Virus record (IMG/VR): IMGVR_UViG_3300042397_002506
Location: 1 to 58,470 of that record
DNA from: a virus
Strand: one strand, 5' to 3'
Length of the DNA: 58,470 nucleotides
The translations under genes were made by a program, and so were the position numbers. The notes under the pieces were generated by a model. The model was not told the DNA's origin and ran no database searches. It saw only the letters and a list, made by a program, of their open reading frames with translations. Positions 35,766 to 45,387 of the stretch are shown piece after piece; position 1 is the first letter of the stretch; the number at the start of each line of letters is the position of its first letter.

Positions 35766-37344
35766 TGGTTACTTAGGCAATTCACACCTTAAAAAGGTAG
35801 ATCAAGAAATTGAGTGGACTCCTGAGCTCATAAAAGAGTATATTAAGTGCTCTAAAGATCCTGTTTATTTTGCCAAAACGTACATTAAAATTGTACACGT
35901 AGACCGAGGTCTTATTCCTTTTGATATGTATGACTATCAAAAAGAAATTGTTGAAAAAATATCAAATAATAGAAGAGCAGCTGTTTTAACTGCTCGACAA
36001 TCTGGTAAAACAACAACTGCCGTTGCTGTTATTCTTCATTATATTTTGTTTAATGAATTTGCAACTGTAGCTATTCTTGCTAATAAAGGAGATGCAGCTA
36101 GAGAAGTTTTAGCACGTATTAAATTAGCTTATGAAGCTTTACCTAAGTGGTTACAACAAGGTATTACAGAGTGGAACAAAGGTAACATAGAACTAGAAAA
36201 TGGCTGTAAAGTTCTTGCCGGTACTACTACATCATCTGCTATCCGTGGTAAGTCTATCAACTTCCTATATCTGGATGAGGTGGCGTTCATTGAGGGATAC
36301 GACGAGTTCTTTGCCTCTGTATACCCAACCATTTCGTCTGGTGAGTCTACAAAGCTTCTGATGACCTCTACACCCAACGGTTTAAACCACTTTTGGAAAA
36401 CATGTAAAGGCGCAGAAGAAGGTACAAACGGATATCAATTCGTTAAAGTTATGTGGTATGATGTACCTGGCAGAGGAGAAGCGTGGAAAAAAGAAACTAT
36501 TGAATCACTCGATCATGACGAAGATAAGTTCAATCAAGAATATTGTTGCGAATTCCTTGGATCGTCTGGTACACTTATCAGCGGTTCAAAGTTAAAAGAA
36601 CTTTATCCTGATAGACCTATAATGAAAAGCGAAGGTTTAATTCAATACGAAAGACCCGAAAAAAATCAACAATACGTAATTACTGCTGACGTTGCTAGAG
36701 GAAAAGGATTAGACTATTCAACGTTTACAGTTTTTAACATTACGGAAATGCCTTATCGACAAGTTGCTGTTTTTAGAGATAATTACATAGGACCTATTGA
36801 TTTTGCTTCTGTATTAAATAGAATTGGAATGGTTTACAATACCGCCGGATTGCTAGTTGAAATTAACGATATTGGTGGTCAAGTTGTAGACGTATTGCAT
36901 ATAGACTATGGTTATGAGAATTTACTTTATACGCAAAACTCAGGTCGAAGCGGAAAAGTACTTAGTGCCGGTTTTGGTAAAAACGTAGAAAATGGTATTA
37001 GAACAACAAAAACTGTAAAAGGTACTGGGTGTTCTATGCTTAAAATGCTGGTTGAGCAAAACCAATTACTCATAAGAGACTATGATACTATACAAGAATT
37101 GAGTAGGTTTTCTAAAAAAGCAAACTCATTTGAGGCAGAACCAGGTTTTCATGATGACCTAGTTATGAATCTAGTGTTATTTTCTTGGATGACAGAGCAA
37201 GCATACTTTAAGGACATGACAGACATAAACACATTAATCAAGTTAAGAGAAAAAACAGACGAGCAAATTGAAGAAGATATGTTACCATTTGGATTTATAG
37301 ATGACGGTGACGTTTTCTATGAGAACGACGGTCTTGTATTATGA
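35758..37344 (+). CDS. 17: large terminase subunit gp17
   Basis: 528 residues from the ATG at 35758; a GTG 9 bases earlier is less likely. N-terminal ATPase: Walker A TARQSGKTT (78-86), Walker B NFLYLDEVAF (D173, E174), and the coupling motif TSTPNG near 204. C-terminal nuclease: ADVARGKGLDYS (D311) and FHDDLVM near 465 give the acidic residues of the RNase H-like site. This is the DNA-packaging motor and headful nuclease, acting at the portal gp20. T4 gp17 has 610 residues. No intron or intein interrupts it. Confidence 0.95.
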   Translation: MGDGYLGNSHLKKVDQEIEWTPELIKEYIKCSKDPVYFAKTYIKIVHVDRGLIPFDMYDYQKEIVEKISNNRRAAVLTARQSGKTTTAVAVILHYILFNEFATVAILANKGDAAREVLARIKLAYEALPKWLQQGITEWNKGNIELENGCKVLAGTTTSSAIRGKSINFLYLDEVAFIEGYDEFFASVYPTISSGESTKLLMTSTPNGLNHFWKTCKGAEEGTNGYQFVKVMWYDVPGRGEAWKKETIESLDHDEDKFNQEYCCEFLGSSGTLISGSKLKELYPDRPIMKSEGLIQYERPEKNQQYVITADVARGKGLDYSTFTVFNITEMPYRQVAVFRDNYIGPIDFASVLNRIGMVYNTAGLLVEINDIGGQVVDVLHIDYGYENLLYTQNSGRSGKVLSAGFGKNVENGIRTTKTVKGTGCSMLKMLVEQNQLLIRDYDTIQELSRFSKKANSFEAEPGFHDDLVMNLVLFSWMTEQAYFKDMTDINTLIKLREKTDEQIEEDMLPFGFIDDGDVFYENDGLVL

Positions 37345-37371
37345 CGGCTCACTCAAGCAAATCGATAAATT

Positions 37372-37379
37372 TATAAATA
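37372..37379 (+). promoter_or_regulatory. T4-type late promoter, TATAAATA
   Basis: Exact TATAAATA in the 89-base gap between gp17 and gp18, 54 bases before the gp18 ATG. Confidence 0.75.
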
Positions 37380-37433
37380 GAAACAGTAATAATAAATTAA
37401 ACACGTGTTTCTAATTCAATAAAGGAGAAAAAC

Positions 37434-39368
37434 ATGGCTTTTTCCGTAAGTCCTTCCGTTATTGTTCGCGAAGTGGACGCAAGTCAGTCAGTTTCTGGCT
37501 TTGCAACTCCACCAGCAGCAATCGCGGGAATTTTTAAATGGGGTCCAACTAACGATCCTATTCTGATTACGTCAGAAAATGATCTAGTAGACCGCTTTGG
37601 TAAACCAACAGACACAAACTATGAGACATTTTTTACTGCGGCAGATTATCTTTCGTACTCAAACGCGGTTTATGTAGTTCGTGCTGACGACGGTTCTGAA
37701 ACTGCTTCAGGTACATCACTTGTTCTTAATGGTAATAATGAAGTTATTCCGGGAAGTAGTGTTTATGGTGCTTTTGATGCAAAATATCCAGGCGCATTAG
37801 GTAACTCTATTGAAGTTGCTTGGTCTACAAAAGACGCTTTTTCTAAAGAAATTGCTGCAGTCGGTACTATTCCACCTAACGCTATTGCAAACACATCAGT
37901 TACTCAAACTATAGCATTTAATGCTAATACGGTTTCTTTTGAAGTTGCAAACAACGTTAGTATTCCGACTATCACTGCCGGTGACGTTATGGTTGTTGGC
38001 AACTCAAGTGTTGGCTTCCAAGAATTGGTTGTTACAGCAGCGTCTGTTACTAACATTCAACAAACTTTTGGTACTGGTAATACTGCAATAACTGCTACGG
38101 TTGGTTTTACACAATCTATTTCGTTTAGCAGCAGATATACGTTAGCAGAATCTAATCTAAACAATTTATCTGTTGTTAAAAAATGGCAATATGGTTCAGT
38201 ATTTGGTAAAGCACCAAACACAAATTATGTACACGTAGCTGTTATCGATAAAGACGGTTTAATTAGTGGTACTCCAAACGCTGTGCTTGAAAGATTTGAA
38301 AACTTATCTACTGCTAATAATGCAACAACTCCGCAAGGCGCAACTAATTACTACGCAACAGTTATTGACAACATGTCTTCATGGATTAAAGTTGCTAATA
38401 CTACAGTAATTGGGGCAGCAACTTCGCAAGAAAACGTGTATGAAAGAATGGACGGCGGAACAGACACATCAACAGAAAGTAATGCAACTCTAAGCTCTTT
38501 AGCATTCGCTTGGGATACTTTAAAGAATACAAACGAAATTGATATTTCTTTTGTTCTTCAAGGTAAAGGCGATGATGCTGGTGTTAGAGCAAACTACATT
38601 GTTTCAAACGTTGTAGACTACAGAAGAGATTGCGTAGCTTTCTTATCACCTTCTAAAGAAGCTGTTGTTGACGAGCTTAAGACTAATACTAAGATGGATA
38701 ACGCTATTGCATATCGCAACAAGATCCAGAACTCATCATATGCATTTATGGATAGCGGTTATAAGTACCGTTATGACAAATACAATGATAAGTATCGTTG
38801 GACTCCTCTAAACGGCGATATGGCAGGTCTTTCTTCAAGAGTTGAAGCTTGGGAATCACCAGCTGGCTATAGAAAAGGTATCATCAAAAACATTGTTAAG
38901 CTAGCTTTTAATCCAAGCAAGCCACAAAGAGATGTACTATACAGCGCAGACGTTAACCCAGTTATGTCACAAACTGGCCGTGGTATTGTTCTATTTGGCG
39001 ATAAAACAATGCTTGGTCTTGCAAGCGCATTTGATCGCATTAATGTTCGTAGACTGTTTATTGCGGTTGAAAAATCAATTGCTACAGCAGCTGAAAGTTT
39101 CTTATTTGAATTTAATGATGAATTTTCTCAGACGCAATTCAAGAATATTGTAGATCCGTTCCTTCGCGATATTCAAGGTCGTCGTGGTATTATTGACTTT
39201 AGAGTCGTTTCTGACGCTTCTGTTAATACACCAGAAATCATCGACCAAAACAAGTTCCGCGCAAGCATCTTTATCAAACCTGCTCGTTCTATTAATGTTA
39301 TCGAACTTACATTCGTAGCAACTAGAACAGGTGTAGAATTTGATGAAATTGTTGGCCAACTTACTTAA
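37434..39368 (+). CDS. 18: tail sheath protein gp18
   Basis: 644 residues, close to T4 gp18 (659), with AAAGGAG 7 bases before the ATG. The N-terminus (VSPSVIVREVDASQSVSGFATPPAAIAGIFKWGP) and the C-terminal domain (FLFEFNDEFSQTQFKNIVDPFLRDIQGRRGIIDFRVVSD...SIFIKPARSINVIELTFVATRTGVEFDEI) are the two conserved sheath regions that form the contractile handshake between subunits. The middle is a variable outer domain. Late promoter directly upstream. Confidence 0.95.
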   Translation: MAFSVSPSVIVREVDASQSVSGFATPPAAIAGIFKWGPTNDPILITSENDLVDRFGKPTDTNYETFFTAADYLSYSNAVYVVRADDGSETASGTSLVLNGNNEVIPGSSVYGAFDAKYPGALGNSIEVAWSTKDAFSKEIAAVGTIPPNAIANTSVTQTIAFNANTVSFEVANNVSIPTITAGDVMVVGNSSVGFQELVVTAASVTNIQQTFGTGNTAITATVGFTQSISFSSRYTLAESNLNNLSVVKKWQYGSVFGKAPNTNYVHVAVIDKDGLISGTPNAVLERFENLSTANNATTPQGATNYYATVIDNMSSWIKVANTTVIGAATSQENVYERMDGGTDTSTESNATLSSLAFAWDTLKNTNEIDISFVLQGKGDDAGVRANYIVSNVVDYRRDCVAFLSPSKEAVVDELKTNTKMDNAIAYRNKIQNSSYAFMDSGYKYRYDKYNDKYRWTPLNGDMAGLSSRVEAWESPAGYRKGIIKNIVKLAFNPSKPQRDVLYSADVNPVMSQTGRGIVLFGDKTMLGLASAFDRINVRRLFIAVEKSIATAAESFLFEFNDEFSQTQFKNIVDPFLRDIQGRRGIIDFRVVSDASVNTPEIIDQNKFRASIFIKPARSINVIELTFVATRTGVEFDEIVGQLT

Positions 39369-39374
39369 TAAATA
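39367..39374 (+). promoter_or_regulatory. late-promoter variant, AATAAATA
   Basis: Directly at the gp18 stop and 22 bases before the gp19 ATG; one mismatch to TATAAATA. It probably adds gp19 transcripts to readthrough from gp18. Confidence 0.4.
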
Positions 39375-39396
39375 GATTTAAATAGGAGATAGACAT

Positions 39397-39930
39397 ATGG
39401 CATTTAACATCAACCAGTTCAAGTCAGAACTTGTAGGTGGCGGTGCACGTCCTACACTCTTCCAATGTCAAATCACTAACCCTGTTAATCCAGCTGCTGA
39501 TATCAAAATTCCATTTATGATTAGAGCAGCTGGCATTCCAGAGTCAACACTTGGTCAATACGTGGTGCCTTATTTTGGGCGCCAGGTCAAGTATGCTGGT
39601 GATAGAACATTTGCAGATTGGACAGTAACCGTTATCAACGACGAAGATTTTGCTATTCGCAACTCTATGGAAGAGTGGATGAACTTCATCAACTCACATG
39701 ACTCTAACTCAAGAGGTTTACCTCAACAGTACAAGTCTACCGGACAAGTTACTCAATATAGTAAAGATGGTTCACCACTGCGTACATACGTTTTCGAAGG
39801 TATGTTCCCAATTTCTGTTGATGGTATTCAATTGGATTGGTCTCAAACAGACGCAATTGAAGAATTTAATATTACATTCCAGTACGATTTATGGAAAGTT
39901 GAAGGCGCTACCGGCATTCCAACTACGTAA
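39397..39930 (+). CDS. 19: tail tube protein gp19
   Basis: 177 residues (T4: 163), GGAG 10 bases upstream. ELVGGGARPTLFQCQITNP, YVVPYFGRQVKYAGDRTFADWTVTVINDEDFAIRNSMEEWMNFINSH and DGIQLDWSQTDAIEEFNITFQYDLW are hallmarks of the T4 tube protein, which forms hexameric rings inside the sheath. Confidence 0.95.
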   Translation: MAFNINQFKSELVGGGARPTLFQCQITNPVNPAADIKIPFMIRAAGIPESTLGQYVVPYFGRQVKYAGDRTFADWTVTVINDEDFAIRNSMEEWMNFINSHDSNSRGLPQQYKSTGQVTQYSKDGSPLRTYVFEGMFPISVDGIQLDWSQTDAIEEFNITFQYDLWKVEGATGIPTT

Positions 39931-39952
39931 TTATATAATATGAGGAAATAAA

Positions 39953-41581
39953 GTGAAGATATTTGGCTTTGAAATAAAAAGAGAAGACGACGAAGACACC
40001 GGCACAGCGCCGGTTTCTTTTGCCGAGCCCCAAAATGACGACGGTGCTATTACCGTTGGCACTGCTATGGGCGGGTTTTATAGTACCATTCTTGATATGG
40101 AAGGTACTGCTAAAACAGAATCTGAATTAGTAACCAAATATCGCGGTTTAGCGATGCAGCCTGAAATTAACCAAGCTGTAGACGAAATTGTAAACGAAGC
40201 AATTAGCGTAGACTTAGATGAAGACGTTGTTGAATTGGTTTTAGATGATGTAGATTTACCAGACAAAGTTAAAGATAAGCTTACCGAAGAATTTCAAGAA
40301 GTACTTTCTTTAATGGATTTTTCTAATGCAGCTTACGATATTTTTAGTAAATTTTATGTTGATGGTAGATTAAACTATCATGTTATTATTGATAATGACA
40401 ATATCAAAGATGGTATTCAAGAACTAAGATATGTAGATCCTCGTAAAATCAAACTTATTCGTGAAATGGATAAGAGAGAAAAAGATCCACATTCTGGCAT
40501 GCCAATTAAAAAAATCAAAAACGAATACTACATGTATTCAGAAAACGGTTTTGGCACAGATAATTCAACTAGCGTATCGCAAGGTGTTCAAGGATATAGG
40601 ATTGCAAAAGACTCTATTGCTCGTGTAACATCAGGTATTATGAGCGAAAACAACTCACTTGTTCTTTCTCATTTGCATCCAGCTATTAAGCCAATCAACC
40701 AGTTAAGGATGCTTGAAGATGCTACAATCATTTATACTCTTACACGAGCTCCTGAAAGAAGAATTTTCTATATTGACGTTGGTAATCTTCCTAAGTCGAA
40801 AGCTGAGCAGTATCTAAGAGACATGATGACTCGCCACAAGAATAAGTTGCAATATAATTCTGCAACTGGCGAAATATCTGATGCTCGTAAAATGATGACA
40901 ATGACAGAAGACTTTTGGTTCCCACGTAGAGGCGGGGAAAGAACTACAGAAGTTGATACTCTAGCAGGTGGTAGTGCAGCAGGTTTAACTGATGACAGTA
41001 ACATGCAATACTTCCAACGAAAACTTTACAAATCACTTAAAGTTCCTTTATCTCGTTTAGAACCAGAAACAATGTATTCGTTTGGTCGTGTTTCAGAAAT
41101 CACTCGAGACGAATTAAAATTCGGTAAGTTTATTAAGCGTTTAAGAACACGATTTGCATCTATTTTTAACCAACTATTAGAAAAGCAAGTTATTCTTAAA
41201 GGTATAATGACACCTGAAGAATTTGCTGAGATTAAAAATGATTTACGCTTTGACTTCATTAAAGATAACTATTTTGAAGAATTAAAAGAAGCAGAAATTA
41301 TGCGAGAGAGACTTTCTACTCTTCAGCAAGTTCAAGATCATATTGGCACATATTATTCTAAAGCATGGATTCGTAAAAATGTTCTTCGCATGTCAGATGA
41401 AGAAGTAAAAGATATGGATAAAGAGATGGCCAAAGAAGGCCCAATAGAAGATCCTGACGAAGAAGAAGCTGATGCTGCTCCACCACAAGCATCAGCCCCA
41501 GTTGCTGCACCATCAGCAATTCCGCCAGCGCAATTACAAAGTAGTACTACCCGAAAAAATACAAAGATTATAAATGGATAA
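39953..41581 (+). CDS. 20: portal protein gp20
   Basis: 542 residues (T4: 524) from a GTG start with GAGGA 8 bases upstream. LVTKYRGLAMQPEINQAVDEIVNEAIS, RRIFYIDVGNLPKSKAEQYLRDMMTRHKNKLQYNSATGEI, EDFWFPRRGGERTTEVDTLAGG and ETMYSFGRVSEITRDELKFGKFIKRLR are the conserved portal blocks. The dodecamer sits at one head vertex, starts prohead assembly, and docks the terminase and then the neck. The C-terminus is an acidic/Pro-Ala tail. Confidence 0.95.
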   Translation: MKIFGFEIKREDDEDTGTAPVSFAEPQNDDGAITVGTAMGGFYSTILDMEGTAKTESELVTKYRGLAMQPEINQAVDEIVNEAISVDLDEDVVELVLDDVDLPDKVKDKLTEEFQEVLSLMDFSNAAYDIFSKFYVDGRLNYHVIIDNDNIKDGIQELRYVDPRKIKLIREMDKREKDPHSGMPIKKIKNEYYMYSENGFGTDNSTSVSQGVQGYRIAKDSIARVTSGIMSENNSLVLSHLHPAIKPINQLRMLEDATIIYTLTRAPERRIFYIDVGNLPKSKAEQYLRDMMTRHKNKLQYNSATGEISDARKMMTMTEDFWFPRRGGERTTEVDTLAGGSAAGLTDDSNMQYFQRKLYKSLKVPLSRLEPETMYSFGRVSEITRDELKFGKFIKRLRTRFASIFNQLLEKQVILKGIMTPEEFAEIKNDLRFDFIKDNYFEELKEAEIMRERLSTLQQVQDHIGTYYSKAWIRKNVLRMSDEEVKDMDKEMAKEGPIEDPDEEEADAAPPQASAPVAAPSAIPPAQLQSSTTRKNTKIING

Positions 41582-41584
41582 ATA
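41577..41584 (+). promoter_or_regulatory. late-promoter variant, GATAAATA
   Basis: Overlaps the gp20 stop and lies 33 bases before the prohead core gene. TATAAATG at 41569-41576 is a second near-match. Confidence 0.4.
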
Positions 41585-41617
41585 TAATCAAATCAAATTA
41601 AACCCAGGAGATTCCCG

Positions 41618-43390
41618 ATGAAGTCCTTTAAAGCAATGATGGCAGAAGTTGCGCAACCAGAACCAGCAGAAGAAAAAGCTTTTAAAGCTCAGCACAAGGT
41701 TGAGGTGAAGAATCACCCAGTTGCTCCTGAGACACAGTTTAAAGGCACTAAGCCAAAAGCAAAGAATAAAGCAGACCAAGAAGGCGATGCTAATTACGAT
41801 CTTGCATATGAATCTGTTGATCTTGAAGAGATGAAGGTTAAAAACTCTGATGCTGCTTTTAAACTTGAAACAGAAATTTCAAATTTAGAAAAACGAATCG
41901 AAAAATTAAAACCTTTAGCACCAAAAGATGACGAAGCTAATATGAAATTAGCTATGGCTAAAAAATCTTTAAAGCAAAAGCAAGATGCGCATAGTGCATT
42001 AATGAGAGAATCTACAGATCTAACAGAACAGCCTCAAGAAGAAATTCCAATGATGATGAATCAACTAGCATTTATTTGCTATGCTGCTGAAGAAATTTCT
42101 GGTATGCTAAAGCTTAATAGCGACCCAGAAGAGTGGTTCCAAAATAAATTAGCTGCTACACATTCAGAAATGAAAACCTTGTATTCGTATATGCAAGGAC
42201 AAAATCAGATGGACTACATGAACATGGGTTACGCTGATGATATGGATGAAGCACTTTCTCCTAAGCAAAAGAAAATAGACCATAATAAGAATAATAAGAT
42301 TGATGGTGAAGACTTGGCTATGATTAGAGCTAAGAAGAATGAAGGTTTTGCTTCTGATGCACAACGCAAAGCAATCTGGGCATCTAAAAATGAAAAAGGT
42401 GTTAAAGAAGAACTTAAAGGCGATCAGCACAAGATTGATAAAAATAAGAACGGTAAAATCGATAAGCACGATTTTAAGTTATTAAACAAAGAAGCTGCTG
42501 AGCAAGTAGATGAAGGCCGTGGCGATGCTGTTATTAAAACAACAGCTAATAACATGGACGATAACGATAAGCATATCAGTAAATTGAAAAAAGCTGGTAT
42601 TTTTGCACAACAAGGTGCAGGCGCTGGACATCATATTATTGTTGGTCAAAGAGATCATGAAAAGGCTAAAAAGCTTTTAGCTGGTAGCTTAAAAGAAGAA
42701 GTAGAACAAGTAGATGAAGCTCAAAGTCATCAGGCTAAAACTACAATGAAGCACATTAACAATCCAACTGCCGGTGAAAAGAAAGCAGCAAAAGATATTA
42801 AACCTGGTATAGCAGGTGTTGCTGATCGTATTGCTATGTTAGCATCAGCTCAAGCACGAGGCGCTTTAAAGAAAGAAGCAGCAGAAAAACCAGTAAGCCC
42901 TTTTGATTTAAAGAATTATAAGAGCCAGATCCCAACAAAGGCTGGTGAAAAGGCTGGTTTTGATTCTAAGAAAGTTTCTACGGGTACTGTCTATTCTAGA
43001 AAGCCGGTAAAAGAAGCTGCTTACGAAAAAGACATGGATGACAAGAAAAAGGTTGTTGTTAAAGGTGTTAAGGGTATGAAGTCAACACCGTTCACTAAGA
43101 CATTTAGAAATATGGCTGCTTACGATAAGTGGTCTGATTCTGACGCGGCTGGTGATTACGAAGTTCAACACGTAATGCATGAAGAAGTTGAGTTAGACGA
43201 AGCATTCCAACAAGGTATTGTTAAGTTTAAAGATGGTTCATCATCGGTTCTTAAAAAAGAAGATGCCGACATTCTTAATAAACTTATGGGCGGTATGTCT
43301 TCTGGTAGCGTAAAGAAAATGACTGAAACTGCAATGAAAGATAAAACAGGATTTGCAGAAATTTTAGCATTTGCTAAAGAGGCAATGTAA
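41618..43390 (+). CDS. prohead core-type protein with two EF-hand-like loops and repeated protease-site-like motifs
   Basis: 590 residues at the place of T4 genes 67/68 (between gp20 and gp21). The sequence is very rich in Lys, Glu and Ala and helical, as expected for a core or scaffold protein. Two 12-residue loops, D221-D232 (DHNKNNKIDGED) and D274-D285 (DKNKNGKIDKHD), fit the EF-hand Ca-binding pattern (D-x-N-x-N-x-K-I-D-x-x-D). Four sites fit the gp21 rule hydrophobic-x-Glu before Ala/Gly: MDE/A (211), VDE/G (299), VDE/A (367) and LDE/A (528). It is far longer than T4 gp67/gp68. Core function is inferred from position and composition. Confidence 0.65.
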   Translation: MKSFKAMMAEVAQPEPAEEKAFKAQHKVEVKNHPVAPETQFKGTKPKAKNKADQEGDANYDLAYESVDLEEMKVKNSDAAFKLETEISNLEKRIEKLKPLAPKDDEANMKLAMAKKSLKQKQDAHSALMRESTDLTEQPQEEIPMMMNQLAFICYAAEEISGMLKLNSDPEEWFQNKLAATHSEMKTLYSYMQGQNQMDYMNMGYADDMDEALSPKQKKIDHNKNNKIDGEDLAMIRAKKNEGFASDAQRKAIWASKNEKGVKEELKGDQHKIDKNKNGKIDKHDFKLLNKEAAEQVDEGRGDAVIKTTANNMDDNDKHISKLKKAGIFAQQGAGAGHHIIVGQRDHEKAKKLLAGSLKEEVEQVDEAQSHQAKTTMKHINNPTAGEKKAAKDIKPGIAGVADRIAMLASAQARGALKKEAAEKPVSPFDLKNYKSQIPTKAGEKAGFDSKKVSTGTVYSRKPVKEAAYEKDMDDKKKVVVKGVKGMKSTPFTKTFRNMAAYDKWSDSDAAGDYEVQHVMHEEVELDEAFQQGIVKFKDGSSSVLKKEDADILNKLMGGMSSGSVKKMTETAMKDKTGFAEILAFAKEAM

Positions 43391-43391
43391 T

Positions 43392-43616
43392 ATGGCTTGG
43401 GTAGTAGTTCCAGGATCTAACGGCATATGGGAATTTGATGATGCTGCAACTGCAGCTGACACATATGTAGATGCTAATGGAACTACTGCAGCTGGAATTA
43501 GAACGTTTACACCACCTGGTGGTAACCCACAATATACGTATGTTAAATGCAGAAAAGCTGGCGAAACATATGTTCGTGGTGAAATATCCAAGAATTATTA
43601 TGACGCTAGAGTCTAA
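43392..43616 (+). CDS. small protein between prohead core and protease genes
   Basis: 74 residues from the ATG one base after the previous stop; AGAGG about 11 bases upstream lies inside the upstream gene. The sequence (MAWVVVPGSNGIWEFDDAATAADTY...GIRTFTPPGGNPQYTYVKCRKAGETYVRGEISKNYYDARV) is a compact beta-type protein. No known domain. Its position in the head block suggests a head component. Confidence 0.65.
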   Translation: MAWVVVPGSNGIWEFDDAATAADTYVDANGTTAAGIRTFTPPGGNPQYTYVKCRKAGETYVRGEISKNYYDARV

Positions 43617-43626
43617 TAAACGTAAT

Positions 43627-43634
43627 TATAAATA
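43627..43634 (+). promoter_or_regulatory. T4-type late promoter, TATAAATA
   Basis: Exact match 27 bases before the gp21 ATG and 10 bases after the preceding stop. Confidence 0.7.
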
Positions 43635-43661
43635 CAAATTAGAATAACAAAAGGTGCTTAA

Positions 43662-44354
43662 ATGAAACTAATAACCGAAGTTGTAGAAGAATGCAGCTTT
43701 AAAACAGAGCTAAATGAAGCAACAGGCGAAAAGTCTCACTTCATTGAAGGCATCTTCATGCAAGGTGATATCAAAAACCGTAATGGTAGAATGTATTCAT
43801 CTGAAATTCTTGAAAAAGAAATGAAAAGATATCAGAAAGACTTTATTAGCACTAAGAGAGCTCTTGGTGAACTAGGTCATCCTGACGGTCCAGCCATTAA
43901 TGGCGACAGAGTATCTCATCTTATTACAGAAATGAAGAGAGATGGATCTAACTTTGTTGGCAAAGCAAAAATTCTCGGCACTCCAATGGGTAATATCGTT
44001 AAGACATTAATGGACGAAGGTGTTATGTTTGGTGTATCAACTCGAGGCCTAGGCTCTGTAAAACAGACAGCAGAAGGTATTATGGAAGTCCAAAAAGATT
44101 TCCATTTAGCTACAGTTGATATTGTAACAGATCCTTCAGGTCCAAATTGCTTCGTAAATGGCATTATGGAAAACACCGAGTATTTTTACGATATTGCTCG
44201 TGGAAACTGGTTACCTACAAACGTATCAGTTGAACAAGCAATTGAAGAAATTCAAGAAGAAATTGAAAAAGAAGTTAAAAGAGTAGTTCGTCGAGTAGAC
44301 GAAAGCACAGCGGCTCGTTTGTTCGAGCGCTTTGTGAAATCGCTTAAAAATTAA
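43662..44354 (+). CDS. 21: prohead core protease gp21
   Basis: 230 residues (T4: 212). H73 in ELGHPDGP and S126 in MFGVSTRGLGSV are the catalytic His and Ser of the gp21 (herpesvirus-type) serine protease family; GKAKILGTPMGNIVKTLMDEG is the conserved helix between. The C-terminal helical tail (about 190-230) is probably the part removed on activation. It cleaves core and capsid proteins after Glu during head maturation. AAAGGTG site before ATG. Confidence 0.95.
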   Translation: MKLITEVVEECSFKTELNEATGEKSHFIEGIFMQGDIKNRNGRMYSSEILEKEMKRYQKDFISTKRALGELGHPDGPAINGDRVSHLITEMKRDGSNFVGKAKILGTPMGNIVKTLMDEGVMFGVSTRGLGSVKQTAEGIMEVQKDFHLATVDIVTDPSGPNCFVNGIMENTEYFYDIARGNWLPTNVSVEQAIEEIQEEIEKEVKRVVRRVDESTAARLFERFVKSLKN

Positions 44355-44359
44355 TTTAT

Positions 44360-44367
44360 TATAAATA
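44360..44367 (+). promoter_or_regulatory. T4-type late promoter, TATAAATA
   Basis: Exact match 5 bases after the gp21 stop and 39 bases before the gp22 ATG. Confidence 0.75.
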
Positions 44368-44406
44368 GTTAAGCATATAGAATATAACCTAAAAGGAGTA
44401 AAACTT

Positions 44407-45375
44407 ATGACAAAAGAACTAGTTGAAAAACTTGCGTCTGATAACGGAGTCTCAACGATTGCAGACCCTGTAACCGGTGCAGGCGGAGCAATTGCTAAGA
44501 AAAAAGCGGATGTTAAAAAGTCTGTTGATCCAACACCTGGCAAAGTTCCTGGCGCACCAGGGGCTGTTAAAGAAGAAGCGGACGCTGACTCTGAAGTAGT
44601 TATCGAAGAAATTGAGATTGAGGAATCAATCGCAGCAATCTTCGAAGGTATGGATCTTTCAGAAGAATTCACATCTAAAGTAAAATTAGTATTTGAAGCA
44701 GCTGTTAATGAAGCAGCTACAGCAAAAGCTAACGAAATTATTGCAGAACAAACAGAAATTCTTGAAAAAGAAATGAAAGAATCTGTTGATTCAGCAGTAG
44801 AAAAAATTGTAGAAAATCTTGACTCATATCTCGACTACGTAGTAGAAGAGTGGATGAAAGAAAATGAACTTGCTATCGAAGCCGGAATTAAGGTTGAAAT
44901 GGCTGAGTCATTAATGACGGGTCTTAAGACTCTCTTTGAAGAGCACAACATCGACGTTACTGATGAAACAGTTGACGTAGTTGCTGGTCTTGAAGAAGAA
45001 GTTGAGCAACTTAAAACTACTGCTAATGAAGCAATCAACGAAAACGTTGAACTACAAAAGCAAGTAGCATCGCTCAAAGCCGGAAAAGTTTTTGACGAAA
45101 TGACTGAAGATCTTACTATCACTCAACGTGAAAGATTGAAAGTACTTTCTGAAAAGCTTGGTACTAATGATATCGAAGAATACAAATCGGATCTTACTAC
45201 TCTAAAAGAATCTTTCTTTAATACACCAAAGAAAGTTATTGCAGAAGATGTTTCCGATGTTGAGCAAGAAATCATTACAGAAGAAGCAGCAATTAAGAAA
45301 CCAGTCTCTGACTATTCTTCAATTAACGCTCTTGTTGCGTCGTTGAACTCAAGACAACAGTCAGCAAAACAGTAA
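44407..45375 (+). CDS. 22: prohead scaffolding protein gp22
   Basis: 322 residues (T4: 269). Almost wholly helical and acidic, with a Pro/Gly-rich segment near residue 40 and coiled-coil stretches (VAGLEEEVEQLKTTANEAINENVELQKQVASL). The C-terminal part with VFDEMTEDLTITQRERLKVLSEKL and the end SSINALVASLNSRQQS are conserved in gp22. Several hydrophobic-x-Glu/(Ala,Ser,Gly) sites (IEE/S, IFE/G, VFE/A) suit digestion by gp21. Located between gp21 and gp23 as in T4. Confidence 0.9.
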   Translation: MTKELVEKLASDNGVSTIADPVTGAGGAIAKKKADVKKSVDPTPGKVPGAPGAVKEEADADSEVVIEEIEIEESIAAIFEGMDLSEEFTSKVKLVFEAAVNEAATAKANEIIAEQTEILEKEMKESVDSAVEKIVENLDSYLDYVVEEWMKENELAIEAGIKVEMAESLMTGLKTLFEEHNIDVTDETVDVVAGLEEEVEQLKTTANEAINENVELQKQVASLKAGKVFDEMTEDLTITQRERLKVLSEKLGTNDIEEYKSDLTTLKESFFNTPKKVIAEDVSDVEQEIITEEAAIKKPVSDYSSINALVASLNSRQQSAKQ

Positions 45376-45379
45376 TTTT

Positions 45380-45387
45380 TATAAATA
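45380..45387 (+). promoter_or_regulatory. T4-type late promoter, TATAAATA
   Basis: Exact match 4 bases after the gp22 stop and 36 bases before the gp23 ATG. It would drive the major capsid gene. Confidence 0.8.
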
